Source: Methanothermobacter wolfeii (GTDB lineage: Archaea > Methanobacteriota > Methanobacteria > Methanobacteriales > Methanothermobacteraceae). From it: DNA of 64,000 nucleotides. Under the pieces are notes generated by a model. That model was not told the origin of the DNA. It saw only the letters and a program-made list of their open reading frames with translations, and did not search any database. The DNA lies in NCBI RefSeq assembly GCF_025397995.1, contig NZ_CP104550.1, positions 216,001-280,000 of the forward strand. Reading direction: 5' to 3'. Shown one piece after another: positions 1 through 8,879 of this stretch. Every line of letters starts with the position of its first letter. Position 1 is the stretch's first letter. A program made the translations under genes and the position numbers.

Positions 1-88
1 AGAGAAGGAATTCATTGAGGAAAAACAGCGCGGTAAGGATTCAGTTGATGAATCTGTACTGGAAGAATTTATAGACGGAGTATTCTGA
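1..88 (+). CDS. C-terminal end of a gene cut by the window edge, possibly FtsZ
   Basis: An open frame enters from the left edge and stops with TGA at 86-88. The 28 visible residues are very acidic (EKEFIEEKQRGKDSVDES and onward) and end in FIDGVF. A charged tail closed by a short hydrophobic peptide suits the C-terminus of FtsZ, and ftsZ precedes secE in Methanothermobacter as far as I recall. No FtsZ domain is visible, so the name rests on gene order. The short gap to the TATA box at 123 suggests this gene is not cotranscribed with secE. Confidence 0.45.
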   Translation, partial: EKEFIEEKQRGKDSVDESVLEEFIDGVF

Positions 89-122
89 TATCTCTTCCAG
101 CCACCCCCACTTAATGAAAACA

Positions 123-131
123 TTTATAAAT
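123..131 (+). promoter_or_regulatory. TATA box of the secE-spt5-rpl operon
   Basis: TTTATAAAT matches the archaeal TATA consensus and lies about 80 bases before the secE start. The predicted transcription start is near 154. The 16-base string ATTTATAAATCTTGAG at 122-137 recurs exactly at 1401-1416, before the L1 gene. Confidence 0.75.
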
Positions 132-133
132 CT

Positions 134-159
134 TGAGTGATAGAGTACTCTATCACTCA
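134..159. promoter_or_regulatory. Perfect 26-bp palindrome over the secE promoter start region
   Basis: TGAGTGATAGAGT is followed immediately by its exact reverse complement, with no spacer and no mismatch. It begins three bases after the TATA box and covers roughly -20 to +5 of the predicted start, the position of an operator that would block initiation. No known binding motif is recognised. It is called regulatory because of symmetry and position only. Confidence 0.55.
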
Positions 160-208
160 TCCCGACCCGATCCTTGTTTTTATAATATTACGTTAGCGGG
201 GATAAATC

Positions 209-388
209 ATGAAATACAAGGAGTCTATTCTGAATTTTATAAAACAGTCAAAAAGAGTATTGAAGGTTTCCAAAAAACCCACAAGGGAAGAATATATCAA
301 CGTGTCAAAGGTAACGGGTATAGGTATAATAATAATAGGAGTTGTTGGTTTCATAATCAGTATCATTGCCCAGCTTCTCGGGCGCTGA
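209..388 (+). CDS. secE: Preprotein translocase subunit SecE (Sec61 gamma)
   Basis: This 59-residue gene encodes the small essential subunit of the SecYE protein channel in the cytoplasmic membrane. It starts MKYKESILNFIKQSKRVL, continues with the conserved KPTREEY amphipathic segment (about residues 23-29), and ends in one transmembrane helix rich in Ile, Gly and Val (about 36-56). Size and layout match archaeal SecE. The frame is easily missed because an unrelated longer frame overlaps it. It is followed by spt5, the usual archaeal order, behind the TATA box at 123. Confidence 0.88.
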   Translation: MKYKESILNFIKQSKRVLKVSKKPTREEYINVSKVTGIGIIIIGVVGFIISIIAQLLGR

Positions 389-436
389 CTGCATGCTCAT
401 ATTACAGTGAATTATATATATAAGGTTGTGTTCTTA

Positions 437-916
437 ATGGAAGATAGTAAAAATTCCATATACGCCCTTAAGACCTCTGTGGGTCAGGAAAAAAACGTGG
501 CCAGAATGCTGGCCAGGAAGGTCAGGGACAGCGGTATTGAGATAAACGCTATTCTCGTCCCGGAATCACTCAGAGGATATATTCTGGTGGAGTCCTCATC
601 AAAAATTGACATGAGAAACCCTGCGATAAGGGTTCCCCACCTCAGGGGTGTTGTGGAAGGTAAAACAGAGGGCGAAGCCGAGATAGAATTTGAAGAGGTT
701 AAGAGATTCCTTAAACCAGAACCAATAATATCCTCCATTAAGAAGGGCAGTATCGTTGAACTGATATCAGGTCCATTTAAGGGTGAGAGGGCCAAGGTTA
801 TACGTATAGATGAGTCAAGGGAGGAGGTTGTCCTTGAACTCATAGAGGCCGCGGTCCCGATACCTGTAACTGTTAAAGGTGATCAGATCAGAATAATACA
901 AAAGGAGGCTGATTAA
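437..916 (+). CDS. spt5: Transcription elongation factor Spt5 (NusG family)
   Basis: Spt5 binds the RNA polymerase clamp, usually with Spt4, and promotes processive elongation. The 159-residue product has an N-terminal NGN domain ([18 protein letters not shown] at about residues 8-25, GYILVE further on) and a C-terminal KOW domain with [10 protein letters not shown] (about 115-124). I chose the ATG at 437 because homologues begin just before the IYALKT strand; the in-frame ATG at 407 would add ten unsupported residues. The stop overlaps the L11 start (TAATG), indicating coupled translation. Confidence 0.9.
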   Translation: MEDSKNSIYALKTSVGQEKNVARMLARKVRDSGIEINAILVPESLRGYILVESSSKIDMRNPAIRVPHLRGVVEGKTEGEAEIEFEEVKRFLKPEPIISSIKKGSIVELISGPFKGERAKVIRIDESREEVVLELIEAAVPIPVTVKGDQIRIIQKEAD

Positions 917-1398
917 TGGCTAAAGAAACCGTTGAAATTCTTATTGATGGTGGAAAAGCCACTCCAGGACCACCTCTAGGTCCTGCGATTGGTCCGCTTG
1001 GAATTAACATGATGCAGGTTGTTGAAGAGATAAACAGGAAAACCGCAGACTTTGAAGGGATGAAGGTTCCTGTCAAGATCATCGTGGACAGCGACACAAA
1101 GGAGTTCGAAGTTGAAGTGGGAACACCACCAACAACTGCACTGATCATGGATGAACTCAAATTAGAGAAGGGGTCACAGGACCCTGGAATGGACAAGATA
1201 GCGGACATCTCAATGGAGCAGATACTTAAGATTGCAAGGATGAAATTCGATGCACTGCTATCCAATGAATACAAACAGGCAGTTAAGGAGATTATGGGTA
1301 CCTGCGTGAGCATGGGCATAACCGTTGAGGGTAAGGACCCCAGGGAAGTCCAGAAGGAGGTTGACCAGGGAGCCTACGATGATCTCCTAACATCATAA
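916..1398 (+). CDS. rpl11: 50S ribosomal protein L11
   Basis: L11 (uL11) binds the GTPase-associated region of 23S rRNA at the base of the stalk. The 160-residue product carries the family hallmark [20 protein letters not shown] near residues 17-36, and the rRNA-binding C-terminal part ending in [15 protein letters not shown]. Length is normal for archaea. Its start overlaps the spt5 stop. A new TATA box follows its stop, so the stalk genes downstream can also be transcribed separately. Confidence 0.95.
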   Translation: MAKETVEILIDGGKATPGPPLGPAIGPLGINMMQVVEEINRKTADFEGMKVPVKIIVDSDTKEFEVEVGTPPTTALIMDELKLEKGSQDPGMDKIADISMEQILKIARMKFDALLSNEYKQAVKEIMGTCVSMGITVEGKDPREVQKEVDQGAYDDLLTS

Positions 1399-1401
1399 AA
1401 A

Positions 1402-1410
1402 TTTATAAAT
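1402..1410 (+). promoter_or_regulatory. TATA box of the L1-P0-L12 operon
   Basis: TTTATAAAT sits directly after the L11 stop and 67 bases before the L1 start. The 16-base context at 1401-1416 is identical to that of the secE promoter. The leader that follows contains TGAACT and AGTTCA (1441-1446 and 1456-1461) flanking a T-rich loop, a possible hairpin just before the Shine-Dalgarno site. L1 of methanogens is known to repress its own operon, so the leader is worth examining. Confidence 0.65.
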
Positions 1411-1476
1411 CTTGAGAATCACATAACTAAACCTACCATATGAACTTATTTTTTTGAGTTCATGGAGGATTTTATA

Positions 1477-2115
1477 ATGAAACAAGAGATAATGGAAGCG
1501 GTGAAGAAGGCCAAGGAACTGTCAAGGCCGAGAAACTTCACACAGTCCATGGATGTTATCATGAACATCAAGGACTTGGATGTCAATAAACCAGAGAACC
1601 GGTTTGACGAGGAAGTTTCTCTACCCAACGGGCGCGGCAAGGATGTTAAGATCGCCGTGATCGCTGACGGTGAACTGGCCCTTCAGGCCAAGAATGCAGG
1701 AGCCGACCTTGTAATAACCAAGGAAGAGCTCGAAGAACTTGGTAAGGACAGGAAAAAGGCAAAGAAACTTGCCAACGAGTATGAATTCTTCGTGGCTCAG
1801 GCAGATATGATGCCTCTGGTGGGGCGATTCCTGGGGCCTGTTCTCGGTCCTCGAAAGAAGATGCCTAAACCAGTGCCAGCAACAATAAATCCGGAGCCCA
1901 TCCTGAAAAAACTCAGAGACACCGTTAAGGTGAGGATAAAGGATCAGCCTGTGGTTCACACGGTGGTGGGTACTGAGGACATGGACGATGAAAAACTTGC
2001 CGAGAACATAGAGGCGGTCCTCCAGACAATCGACCGCAAACTTGAAAAGGGCAGGAACCAGTTAAAGTCCATGTACGTTAAGACAACCATGGGCCCGGTA
2101 GTGAGGGTGATTTAG
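1477..2115 (+). CDS. rpl1: 50S ribosomal protein L1
   Basis: L1 (uL1) forms the mobile L1 stalk at the ribosomal E site, and in methanogens also represses its own mRNA. The 212-residue protein starts [21 protein letters not shown] and has the family signature near [18 protein letters not shown], then the C-terminal TTMGPVVRV. The ATG at 1477 was chosen because GGAGGA at 1464-1469 is correctly spaced from it; the in-frame ATG at 1462 overlaps that site. It abuts the P0 gene with no gap (TAG then ATG). Confidence 0.95.
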   Translation: MKQEIMEAVKKAKELSRPRNFTQSMDVIMNIKDLDVNKPENRFDEEVSLPNGRGKDVKIAVIADGELALQAKNAGADLVITKEELEELGKDRKKAKKLANEYEFFVAQADMMPLVGRFLGPVLGPRKKMPKPVPATINPEPILKKLRDTVKVRIKDQPVVHTVVGTEDMDDEKLAENIEAVLQTIDRKLEKGRNQLKSMYVKTTMGPVVRVI

Positions 2116-3123
2116 ATGGCTCACGTGGCTGAATGGAAGAAGAAAGAGGTTCAGGAGCTCCAGGACCTTATTAAAAGTCATGAAGTGGTTGGTATAGCTA
2201 ACCTTGCAGATATACCTGCAAGGCAGCTTCAGAAGATGCGCCAGACACTCCGTGACAGTGCACTTATAAGAATGTCCAAGAAGACCCTGATCAGCCTTGC
2301 CCTGGAGAACGCTGGCAAAGAGATGGAGAATATAGAGTCACTATCAGAGCATATGGAAGGCCAGTCAGCACTCATATTCACGGATATGAATCCATTCAAA
2401 CTCTTCAAGATCCTTGAGGATAGTAAAACTCCTGCCCCTGCAAAACCGGGCGCGATAGCCCCTGCAGATATAGTTGTCCCCAAGGGGGACACCGGATTCG
2501 CACCGGGTCCAATACTCGGGGAACTGCAGCAGATAGGTATCCCTGCCAAGATTGATAAGGGTAAAATAGTGGTCTCAAATGACCATACCGTTGTGAAGGA
2601 AGGGGAGGAGATACCACCAAAGGTGGCTGGAATCCTTACAAGACTGGATATACAGCCACTTGAGGTTGGTATAGACCTCAGGGCAGCATATGAAAACCAG
2701 ACTGTTTACACAGCAGACATACTGACAATTGATGAAGAGAAGACCCTTTCTGATATCCAGAGGGCTTTCTCACAGGCATTCAATCTCTCAGTTAATGCGG
2801 TTATATACACCAGGGAGACCATGCCTGCAATCATTCAGAATGCAGCTTCAAAATCCTTCAACCTCGCATACAATGCATCAATCCTCACATCAAAGACTGC
2901 AGACCTTCTCCTGGCGAAGGCATATGCCCAGATGCTTGCACTTGCAGCAGCAGCTGCAGAGGTCAATGGGGATGCAGTTGATGATGAACTGAGGGATAAG
3001 TTATCTGCAAGGGCTTCAACGCCAGCCCCTGCAGAAGAAGAACCTGAAGAGGAAGAGGAAGAAGAGGAAGAAGAAGAGGAGGAAGAGGATGCCGCAGCAG
3101 GTCTGGGGGCCCTCTTCGGATAG
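2116..3123 (+). CDS. rplP0: Ribosomal stalk protein P0 (L10)
   Basis: P0 (uL10) anchors the stalk and carries several L12 dimers. The 335-residue protein has an rRNA-binding N-terminal domain ([20 protein letters not shown]), the archaeal insertion, Ala-rich helices that bind L12 dimers (about residues 250-285), a run of about twenty Glu/Asp, and the terminal GLGALFG that recruits translation factors. The same GLGALFG ends L12. It directly follows L1 in one transcription unit. Confidence 0.95.
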   Translation: MAHVAEWKKKEVQELQDLIKSHEVVGIANLADIPARQLQKMRQTLRDSALIRMSKKTLISLALENAGKEMENIESLSEHMEGQSALIFTDMNPFKLFKILEDSKTPAPAKPGAIAPADIVVPKGDTGFAPGPILGELQQIGIPAKIDKGKIVVSNDHTVVKEGEEIPPKVAGILTRLDIQPLEVGIDLRAAYENQTVYTADILTIDEEKTLSDIQRAFSQAFNLSVNAVIYTRETMPAIIQNAASKSFNLAYNASILTSKTADLLLAKAYAQMLALAAAAAEVNGDAVDDELRDKLSARASTPAPAEEEPEEEEEEEEEEEEEEDAAAGLGALFG

Positions 3124-3172
3124 AACATTTACTGGCATAAATAACTAAAAAAATAATATTTGAGGTGATCAT

Positions 3173-3481
<309 letters not shown>

Positions 3482-3499
3482 CTTCTCCTTTTATGATAC

Positions 3500-3537
3500 T
3501 GCCATTTGAATGAATGGCAAAAAATATTTATTTTTCT
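3500..3537 (+). terminator. Hairpin and T-rich terminator after L12
   Basis: TGCCATT (3500-3506) pairs with AATGGCA (3513-3519) across a six-base loop, followed by an A/T-rich stretch with several T runs up to about 3537. It lies between L12 and alaS and probably ends the ribosomal transcript. Archaeal termination depends mainly on the T-rich part, so the hairpin may be incidental. Confidence 0.5.
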
Positions 3538-3571
3538 CACACTAATTTTTATCATTAAATAACTGTTCTCA

Positions 3572-6271
3572 ATGATTACCATGTCTCGCCAGCTCCAGGA
3601 ACTAGGATATGAAAGGTATAAATGTGAATCCTGCGGGAACACATTCTGGTCAATGAAAGAGCGCAGAACATGTGGAGACGCGCCCTGCGATGAATATGAA
3701 TTCATAGGTAACCCTGCGACCAGCAGGAGCTATGACCTCTACAAGATACAGGAGGAATTCATAGATTTCTTTGCTGAAAGGGGCCATGAACCCATAAGGA
3801 GGTACCCTGTACTTGCAAAGCGCTGGCGGGATGATGTTTTTCTTGTTGGAGCATCCATATACAATTTTCAGCCATGGGTAACCTCAGGGCTTGTTAAGCC
3901 CCCTGCAAACCCCCTTGTTGTTGCACAGCCCTCCATACGCCTTAACGATGTTGACAATGTGGGCAGAACCGGAAGGCACATGACCTGTTTTACAATGGGG
4001 GGTCACCACGCGTTCAACTCCCAGAATGAAAGAATATACTGGGAGGATGAGACGATAGCCTACTGTCATGAATTCTTAACCCACATCGGTATTGACCCTC
4101 AGGAAATAACCTTTATCGAGTCATGGTGGGAGGGAGGAGGAAACTCAGGTCCATGCTATGAGGTATGTGTCCGTGGAGTTGAACTCGCAACCCTCGTATT
4201 CATACAGTACAGGAACCTCCCTGATGGGGGCAGGGAGGAGATCCCCCTGAAGATAGTGGATACTGGTTATGGCCTTGAAAGGTTCGCATGGATATCCCAG
4301 GGAACACCAACAGCCTACGACGCATCCTTTGGTCCTGTGATACAGAGACTTGTTGAACTCACAGGTGTGGGTGTTGATGAGAAGATACTTGCAGAGAATG
4401 CACAGGTAGCCGGCATGATGGATATAGAGACCTATGCAGATCTCAGAGAACTCAGAAAAAGGGTGGCCGATAAACTTGGAATGGATGTGGACGAACTTGA
4501 ACAGGCAATAGGGCCAATGGAATCCATATACGCCATAGCTGACCATACAAGGTGCCTGGCATTCATGCTTGCAGATGGCGTGATACCATCAAACGTGAAG
4601 GAGGGCTACCTTGCAAGGCTACTCATCAGAAGGACCATCAGACTCATGAAGGAGCTGGAGATGCAGGAGTCCCTCAGGGACCTTATGAACATCCAGATAG
4701 ACTTCCTTGAAGGGAAGTACCCGGAGATAAGGAGCCACCATGAACACATACTGAACATAATAGACCTTGAGGAGCGCCGCTACGCAAGGACCGTTAAAAG
4801 GGGTAGAAGGATAGTTGAAAAGACTGTTAATTACCTTAAAAGGGATAAAAAGACCGAGATGCCCCTTGAAATCCTCATAAAACTCTATGACTCCCACGGG
4901 ATACCTCCCGAGACCATAAAGGAAATAGCCGAGGAGAAGGGATTCAGGGTTAACATTCCAGACAACTTCTACACACTGGTTGCGGAGATGAATGAAACAG
5001 AGAAGGACCTCCCTGCTGTGGAAACAGACCTTGATTACCCCCCAACGGAACTCCTTTTCTATGAGGAACCCGAAGCCATTGAATTCGAGGCGGAGATTAT
5101 AGGAATCCATGAGGGAGGCATAATACTTGACAGGACCCTCTTCTACCCTGAAGGGGGCGGACAGCCATCAGACACGGGATTCATAGAGGCGGGGGATGAG
5201 AAATTCAGCATAAAACACGCCGAGAAGATAGGCAACGTTGTGGTGCACTGGACAGAGCAGGAGGCTGACCTTGAACCAGGAACACGTGTAAGGGGCCGTA
5301 TCAACGCTGGAAGGAGAGCAGCCCTCACACGGAACCATACAGCAACCCACCTCATAGTATCATCGGCAAGAAAGGTCCTTGGGGATCATATATGGCAGGC
5401 AGGGGCTCAGAAGGGCCTTAAAAGATCAAGGATAGATCTTTCACACTACAGGAGGATCACGAAGGATGAACTTGATGAAATAGAGAGGCTTGCCAATGAA
5501 TACGTCATGAGGAACATCCCTGTTTCAGTGGAATGGATGGAAAGGGACCTTGCAGAGAAGAGGTATGGCTTCATACTCTACCAGGGAGGGGTTGTGCCTG
5601 GCTCAAGGATAAGGGTTGTTAAGATTGATGATATCGATGTCCAGGCATGTGCAGGGACCCATGTGAAGCGCACCGGTGACATAGGCCTCATAAGGATCAA
5701 CAGGACGGAACGTATACAGGACGGTGTTGAAAGGATAGAGTTCTCTGCAGGCGAGGCAGCGGTTGAACTGATTCAGAGGGAAAGGGACATCCTCAGGGCA
5801 GGTGCGGATGTATTCAAGGTAACACCATCACAGCTTCCAGGTACCTGTGAAAGATTCTTCACAGAATGGAAGTCCCTCAGGAACCAGCTGTCAAGGCTCA
5901 AGGAGGAACTTGCAGCACTGAAGATCCTTGAAATAAAGGAGACTTTAGAGGAAATAAACGGGTTCAGGGTAATAATAGCCACCGTCGACGCCGACATGGA
6001 CGAAATGCAGAAAATGGCCCTTGAACTTGTAGATGAAGCTGATGCAGCGGTCCTGGCAAACAGGGACGGTAAACTGGTTGGAGCAGCATCAGACGACGCC
6101 GTAAAGAGGGGGATGAAGATAAATGAGGTTATATCAGGGGCTGCAAGGGTCCTTGGCGGCGGAGGCGGAGGAAGACCTGGACTTGCACAGGGAGCCGGAC
6201 CAGAGAAGGACAGGGTTGAAGGGGCCCTTGAAGAGGCCAGGAAAATTATAGAAGAGTTCAAAGAGGGATAA
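3572..6271 (+). CDS. alaS: Alanyl-tRNA synthetase
   Basis: AlaS charges tRNA-Ala and edits Ser and Gly mischarges. The 899-residue protein shows the archaeal N-terminal zinc-binding extension (CESCGNTF then CGDAPC), the class II catalytic core, the editing domain with HTATH and CAGTH metal-binding motifs (roughly residues 590-600 and 692-696), and a C-terminal C-Ala domain with a Gly-rich GGGGGGRPG tract. An in-frame ATG three codons in (3581) is an equally plausible start. Its stop at 6269-6271 is two bases from the next gene, implying cotranscription. Confidence 0.96.
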   Translation: MITMSRQLQELGYERYKCESCGNTFWSMKERRTCGDAPCDEYEFIGNPATSRSYDLYKIQEEFIDFFAERGHEPIRRYPVLAKRWRDDVFLVGASIYNFQPWVTSGLVKPPANPLVVAQPSIRLNDVDNVGRTGRHMTCFTMGGHHAFNSQNERIYWEDETIAYCHEFLTHIGIDPQEITFIESWWEGGGNSGPCYEVCVRGVELATLVFIQYRNLPDGGREEIPLKIVDTGYGLERFAWISQGTPTAYDASFGPVIQRLVELTGVGVDEKILAENAQVAGMMDIETYADLRELRKRVADKLGMDVDELEQAIGPMESIYAIADHTRCLAFMLADGVIPSNVKEGYLARLLIRRTIRLMKELEMQESLRDLMNIQIDFLEGKYPEIRSHHEHILNIIDLEERRYARTVKRGRRIVEKTVNYLKRDKKTEMPLEILIKLYDSHGIPPETIKEIAEEKGFRVNIPDNFYTLVAEMNETEKDLPAVETDLDYPPTELLFYEEPEAIEFEAEIIGIHEGGIILDRTLFYPEGGGQPSDTGFIEAGDEKFSIKHAEKIGNVVVHWTEQEADLEPGTRVRGRINAGRRAALTRNHTATHLIVSSARKVLGDHIWQAGAQKGLKRSRIDLSHYRRITKDELDEIERLANEYVMRNIPVSVEWMERDLAEKRYGFILYQGGVVPGSRIRVVKIDDIDVQACAGTHVKRTGDIGLIRINRTERIQDGVERIEFSAGEAAVELIQRERDILRAGADVFKVTPSQLPGTCERFFTEWKSLRNQLSRLKEELAALKILEIKETLEEINGFRVIIATVDADMDEMQKMALELVDEADAAVLANRDGKLVGAASDDAVKRGMKINEVISGAARVLGGGGGGRPGLAQGAGPEKDRVEGALEEARKIIEEFKEG

Positions 6272-6272
6272 C

Positions 6273-7514
6273 TTGGACAAAACCATCTCCAGCATAAATG
6301 AAAGGATACTTGATGGAGAGGCAGTGGTATTAACGGCAGCTGAGCTTAAGGAGATGGTTCTTGAAGGGGATGTCCCATCCCATGAGGATGTTGATGTGGT
6401 CACGACCGGGACCTGCGGAGTAATGTCAGGGACTGCCGCTGTAATGCACTTCCGTGTCTCGGAACCTGGTTCATTCAGAAAGGCCGCTTCAGTACACCTT
6501 AACGGAGTCCCTGCCTATCCTGGACCATGTCCCAATGAGAACCTGGGTTCGGTTGACCTTTTCCTCTATGGCACCGGCCACAGCATCCATGACCCTGACT
6601 ATGGTGGTGGATTCCTCCTGGGGGACATACTCAGGGGGGCTGCGGTCAAGGTCACCCTGAGATCCAGTGATGGAGATCTCATTGAGTCAGAGATAAGTGT
6701 AGATGAACTTGAAACAGCAAGAATCATAGGCACAAGGATGGCCTTCAGGAACTACACCGCCCTTGTAAACCCATCCGGAAAGCCGGTGAAGTCAATATTC
6801 AATGCGGTGGAAATGCCAGGAGGCTGGGGAGGTCTCTCCTTTTCAGGGTGCGGGGACATAAACCCCCTTGAAAACGACCCCTCCATGGAGACGATAAAGC
6901 CAGGCACGGCAGTCCTTCTTAACGGCGCTGCGGGGCTCGTGCTCGGTGAGGGTACAAGGAGCAGCCCCATGAAACCAAACCTCATGCTCAGCGGGGACCT
7001 TAAGGAGATGAGCCCCAAGTACATCGGCGGCTTCAGGACAGCGGCAGGCCCGGAGGTGTTCAACACGGTGGCGGTTCCGATACCAGTGACGGGTGAAAGA
7101 GTCCTTGAAAACCTCCTTGTAATGAATTCGGATATAAAATTACCTGTTGCAGATATAAGGGATCGTTCAAGGATCCTTGGAGAGATAACCTACGGGGATG
7201 TATGGGTGGGTGATGAGAGGCCATCATACAGTCCTGAAAGGTGTGGGGACTGTTTAAGGTGCACCGTTGCCATGAGCTGCCCCACACACGCAATAAGCCC
7301 GGAAGGCGTTGATGCTGAGAAATGCTTTGGCTGCGGCATGTGCGCATCATCCTGTCCCCACGGCGCCTATGAGATGGAAACAGGGGATGTTGTGATAGCA
7401 GAAAGGAGGGTCCCTGTTATATGCCGACAGTCAGACAGGGTGAGGGCAAATGAACTTTCAGTTAGACTGAAGGAAATGATTGAGGCCGGCGAATTCCTTT
7501 TAAGGGGTTTCTGA
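6273..7514 (+). CDS. DUF39-ferredoxin fusion (methanogenesis marker 16; aspartate-semialdehyde sulfurtransferase family)
   Basis: The 413-residue protein joins an N-terminal DUF39 domain (about residues 1-310) to a C-terminal 2[4Fe-4S] ferredoxin module with motifs CGDCLRCTVAMSCP and CFGCGMCASSCP (about 322-375). DUF39 proteins with a separate ferredoxin make homocysteine from aspartate semialdehyde in methanogens, using a conserved cysteine in the segment seen here as TTGTCGVMSGTAA (Cys48). The exact substrate of the fused form is inference. The start is TTG at 6273 with AAGAGGGA upstream; no ATG exists nearby. It follows alaS by one base. Confidence 0.8.
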   Translation: MDKTISSINERILDGEAVVLTAAELKEMVLEGDVPSHEDVDVVTTGTCGVMSGTAAVMHFRVSEPGSFRKAASVHLNGVPAYPGPCPNENLGSVDLFLYGTGHSIHDPDYGGGFLLGDILRGAAVKVTLRSSDGDLIESEISVDELETARIIGTRMAFRNYTALVNPSGKPVKSIFNAVEMPGGWGGLSFSGCGDINPLENDPSMETIKPGTAVLLNGAAGLVLGEGTRSSPMKPNLMLSGDLKEMSPKYIGGFRTAAGPEVFNTVAVPIPVTGERVLENLLVMNSDIKLPVADIRDRSRILGEITYGDVWVGDERPSYSPERCGDCLRCTVAMSCPTHAISPEGVDAEKCFGCGMCASSCPHGAYEMETGDVVIAERRVPVICRQSDRVRANELSVRLKEMIEAGEFLLRGF

Positions 7515-7611
7515 TGCCATAGTCACGAATCCCAGGATTGCATTTCTGCAGGTTCTTTCAGGTCATGAGGAGAAGATTAAAGCTTGGAACTTTCAGCAGG
7601 GGGTGTGAGAT

Positions 7612-8772
7612 ATTTTAGCATACGATGTTATACTGGCCCGGTACGGTGAGGTTGGACTTAAAAGCCCTTCAGTGAGGAGAAGATTTGAGAAAAAACTTGT
7701 TCACAATATAAGATCTGCTCTGGACTGCAGGGCTACCGTCAGGAATGGGAGGATATTCATCTACCCTGATAATATGGAGGAGGCCCTTGAGGGGCTCTCA
7801 AAGATCTTTGGTCTCGTATCCTTTTCACCAGCAGTAACAACAGAGACAGAATTTGAGAGTATAGAAGACACGCTACGCAGGTACACTGATGAACTCAGAT
7901 CGGAGGGTCTTATAAACACCAGAACCACCTTCGCGGTAAGGTGCCGGAGGACGGGTCAGCATGAATTCACGAGCCAGGAGATGGCGGCGTTCGCAGGATC
8001 GGTTATTTTAAAGAACACAGGGGCCTCGGTTGACCTTGGAAACCCTGACATGGAGATCCACATTGAGGTAAGGGACCAGGAAACCTACATATACCACAGG
8101 GTAATACCCGGACCCGGGGGTCTTCCTGCAGGCACCCAGGGAAAGGTGGTTGCACTTCTCTCGGGGGGTATTGATTCACCGGTTGCAGCTTACCTCATGA
8201 TGAGGAGGGGATGCCAGGTCATAGCTCTTCACATGGACAACACACCCTTCACCAGCCCCGAGGCCCGGGACAAGACAGAAAAGATAGCCGAAAAACTTGC
8301 TGAATACTCTGCAGGAGTTGAATTCAAATTCAGAACGTTCAGTTACGGGGAATACCTTGAGAAGTGTCGTGAAAGCGGTCCTGAAAGGATGACATGCGTC
8401 CTCTGTAAGCTGGGAATGTACACCCTGGCTGAGATGGTTGCCCGTGAAGAGGGAGCCCTTGCAATAGTGGATGGAAGCAGCCTTGGACAGGTGGCGTCCC
8501 AGACGCTCCCGAACCTCCTTGCAACCAGGATGAACGTTGAAATGCCAGTCCTCAGCCCCCTCATAGGAATGGACAAGGTTGAAATAGAAGACCTTGCAAG
8601 GAAGATAGGAACCTACGATATATCAATAATCCCTGACGGAGGATGCAGCGCGGTCCCGGCACACCCGTCAACCGCAGCAGACCCGCAAAGGGTTCTGGAT
8701 GCAGCCCGGGATATTGATCTCAAGAATGAAATCATAAGGGTCCTTGAATCCGGATCTGAAAGGATAATGTAG
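7612..8772 (+). CDS. thiI: tRNA 4-thiouridine sulfurtransferase ThiI
   Basis: ThiI adenylates and thiolates U8 of tRNA and can feed sulfur to thiazole synthesis. The product has a ferredoxin-like plus THUMP N-terminal region and the PP-loop LLSGGIDSPVAAYL. Conserved sequence AYDVILARYGEVGLKS precedes the first standard in-frame start (GTG 7672), so translation must begin upstream, where the frame opens at 7609 without ATG, GTG or TTG. The best candidate is ATT at 7612, six bases after GGGGGTG; this gives 386 residues. A one-base sequence error is the alternative. No rhodanese domain is present. Confidence 0.85.
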   Translation: MLAYDVILARYGEVGLKSPSVRRRFEKKLVHNIRSALDCRATVRNGRIFIYPDNMEEALEGLSKIFGLVSFSPAVTTETEFESIEDTLRRYTDELRSEGLINTRTTFAVRCRRTGQHEFTSQEMAAFAGSVILKNTGASVDLGNPDMEIHIEVRDQETYIYHRVIPGPGGLPAGTQGKVVALLSGGIDSPVAAYLMMRRGCQVIALHMDNTPFTSPEARDKTEKIAEKLAEYSAGVEFKFRTFSYGEYLEKCRESGPERMTCVLCKLGMYTLAEMVAREEGALAIVDGSSLGQVASQTLPNLLATRMNVEMPVLSPLIGMDKVEIEDLARKIGTYDISIIPDGGCSAVPAHPSTAADPQRVLDAARDIDLKNEIIRVLESGSERIM

Positions 8773-8828
8773 CTTCAATCACCATCATGGATCTATGTGG
8801 ATAACTTTTTAAGTAATCAGATGCCATC

Positions 8829-8836
8829 TTTATATA
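8829..8836 (+). promoter_or_regulatory. TATA box of the FBP aldolase/phosphatase gene
   Basis: TTTATATA lies 51 bases before the ATG. The leader carries a strong Shine-Dalgarno GGAGGTG at 8867-8873. The gene appears to have its own promoter. Confidence 0.65.
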
Positions 8837-8879
8837 GGTACATGTTTAACTCACTCACTATTTTCTGGAGGTGTAATAC

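Noticed and set aside
133..423. 96-codon open frame overlapping secE
   Set aside because: It begins inside the palindrome, has no ribosome binding site or family character, and masks the true secE frame.
3026..3110. GAA/GAG-rich repeat in P0 and L12 as a microsatellite
   Set aside because: It encodes the normal acidic stalk tail of both proteins.
2835..3128. Minus-strand frame with a long serine run opposite P0
   Set aside because: The serine run is only the complement of the glutamate codons in the P0 tail.
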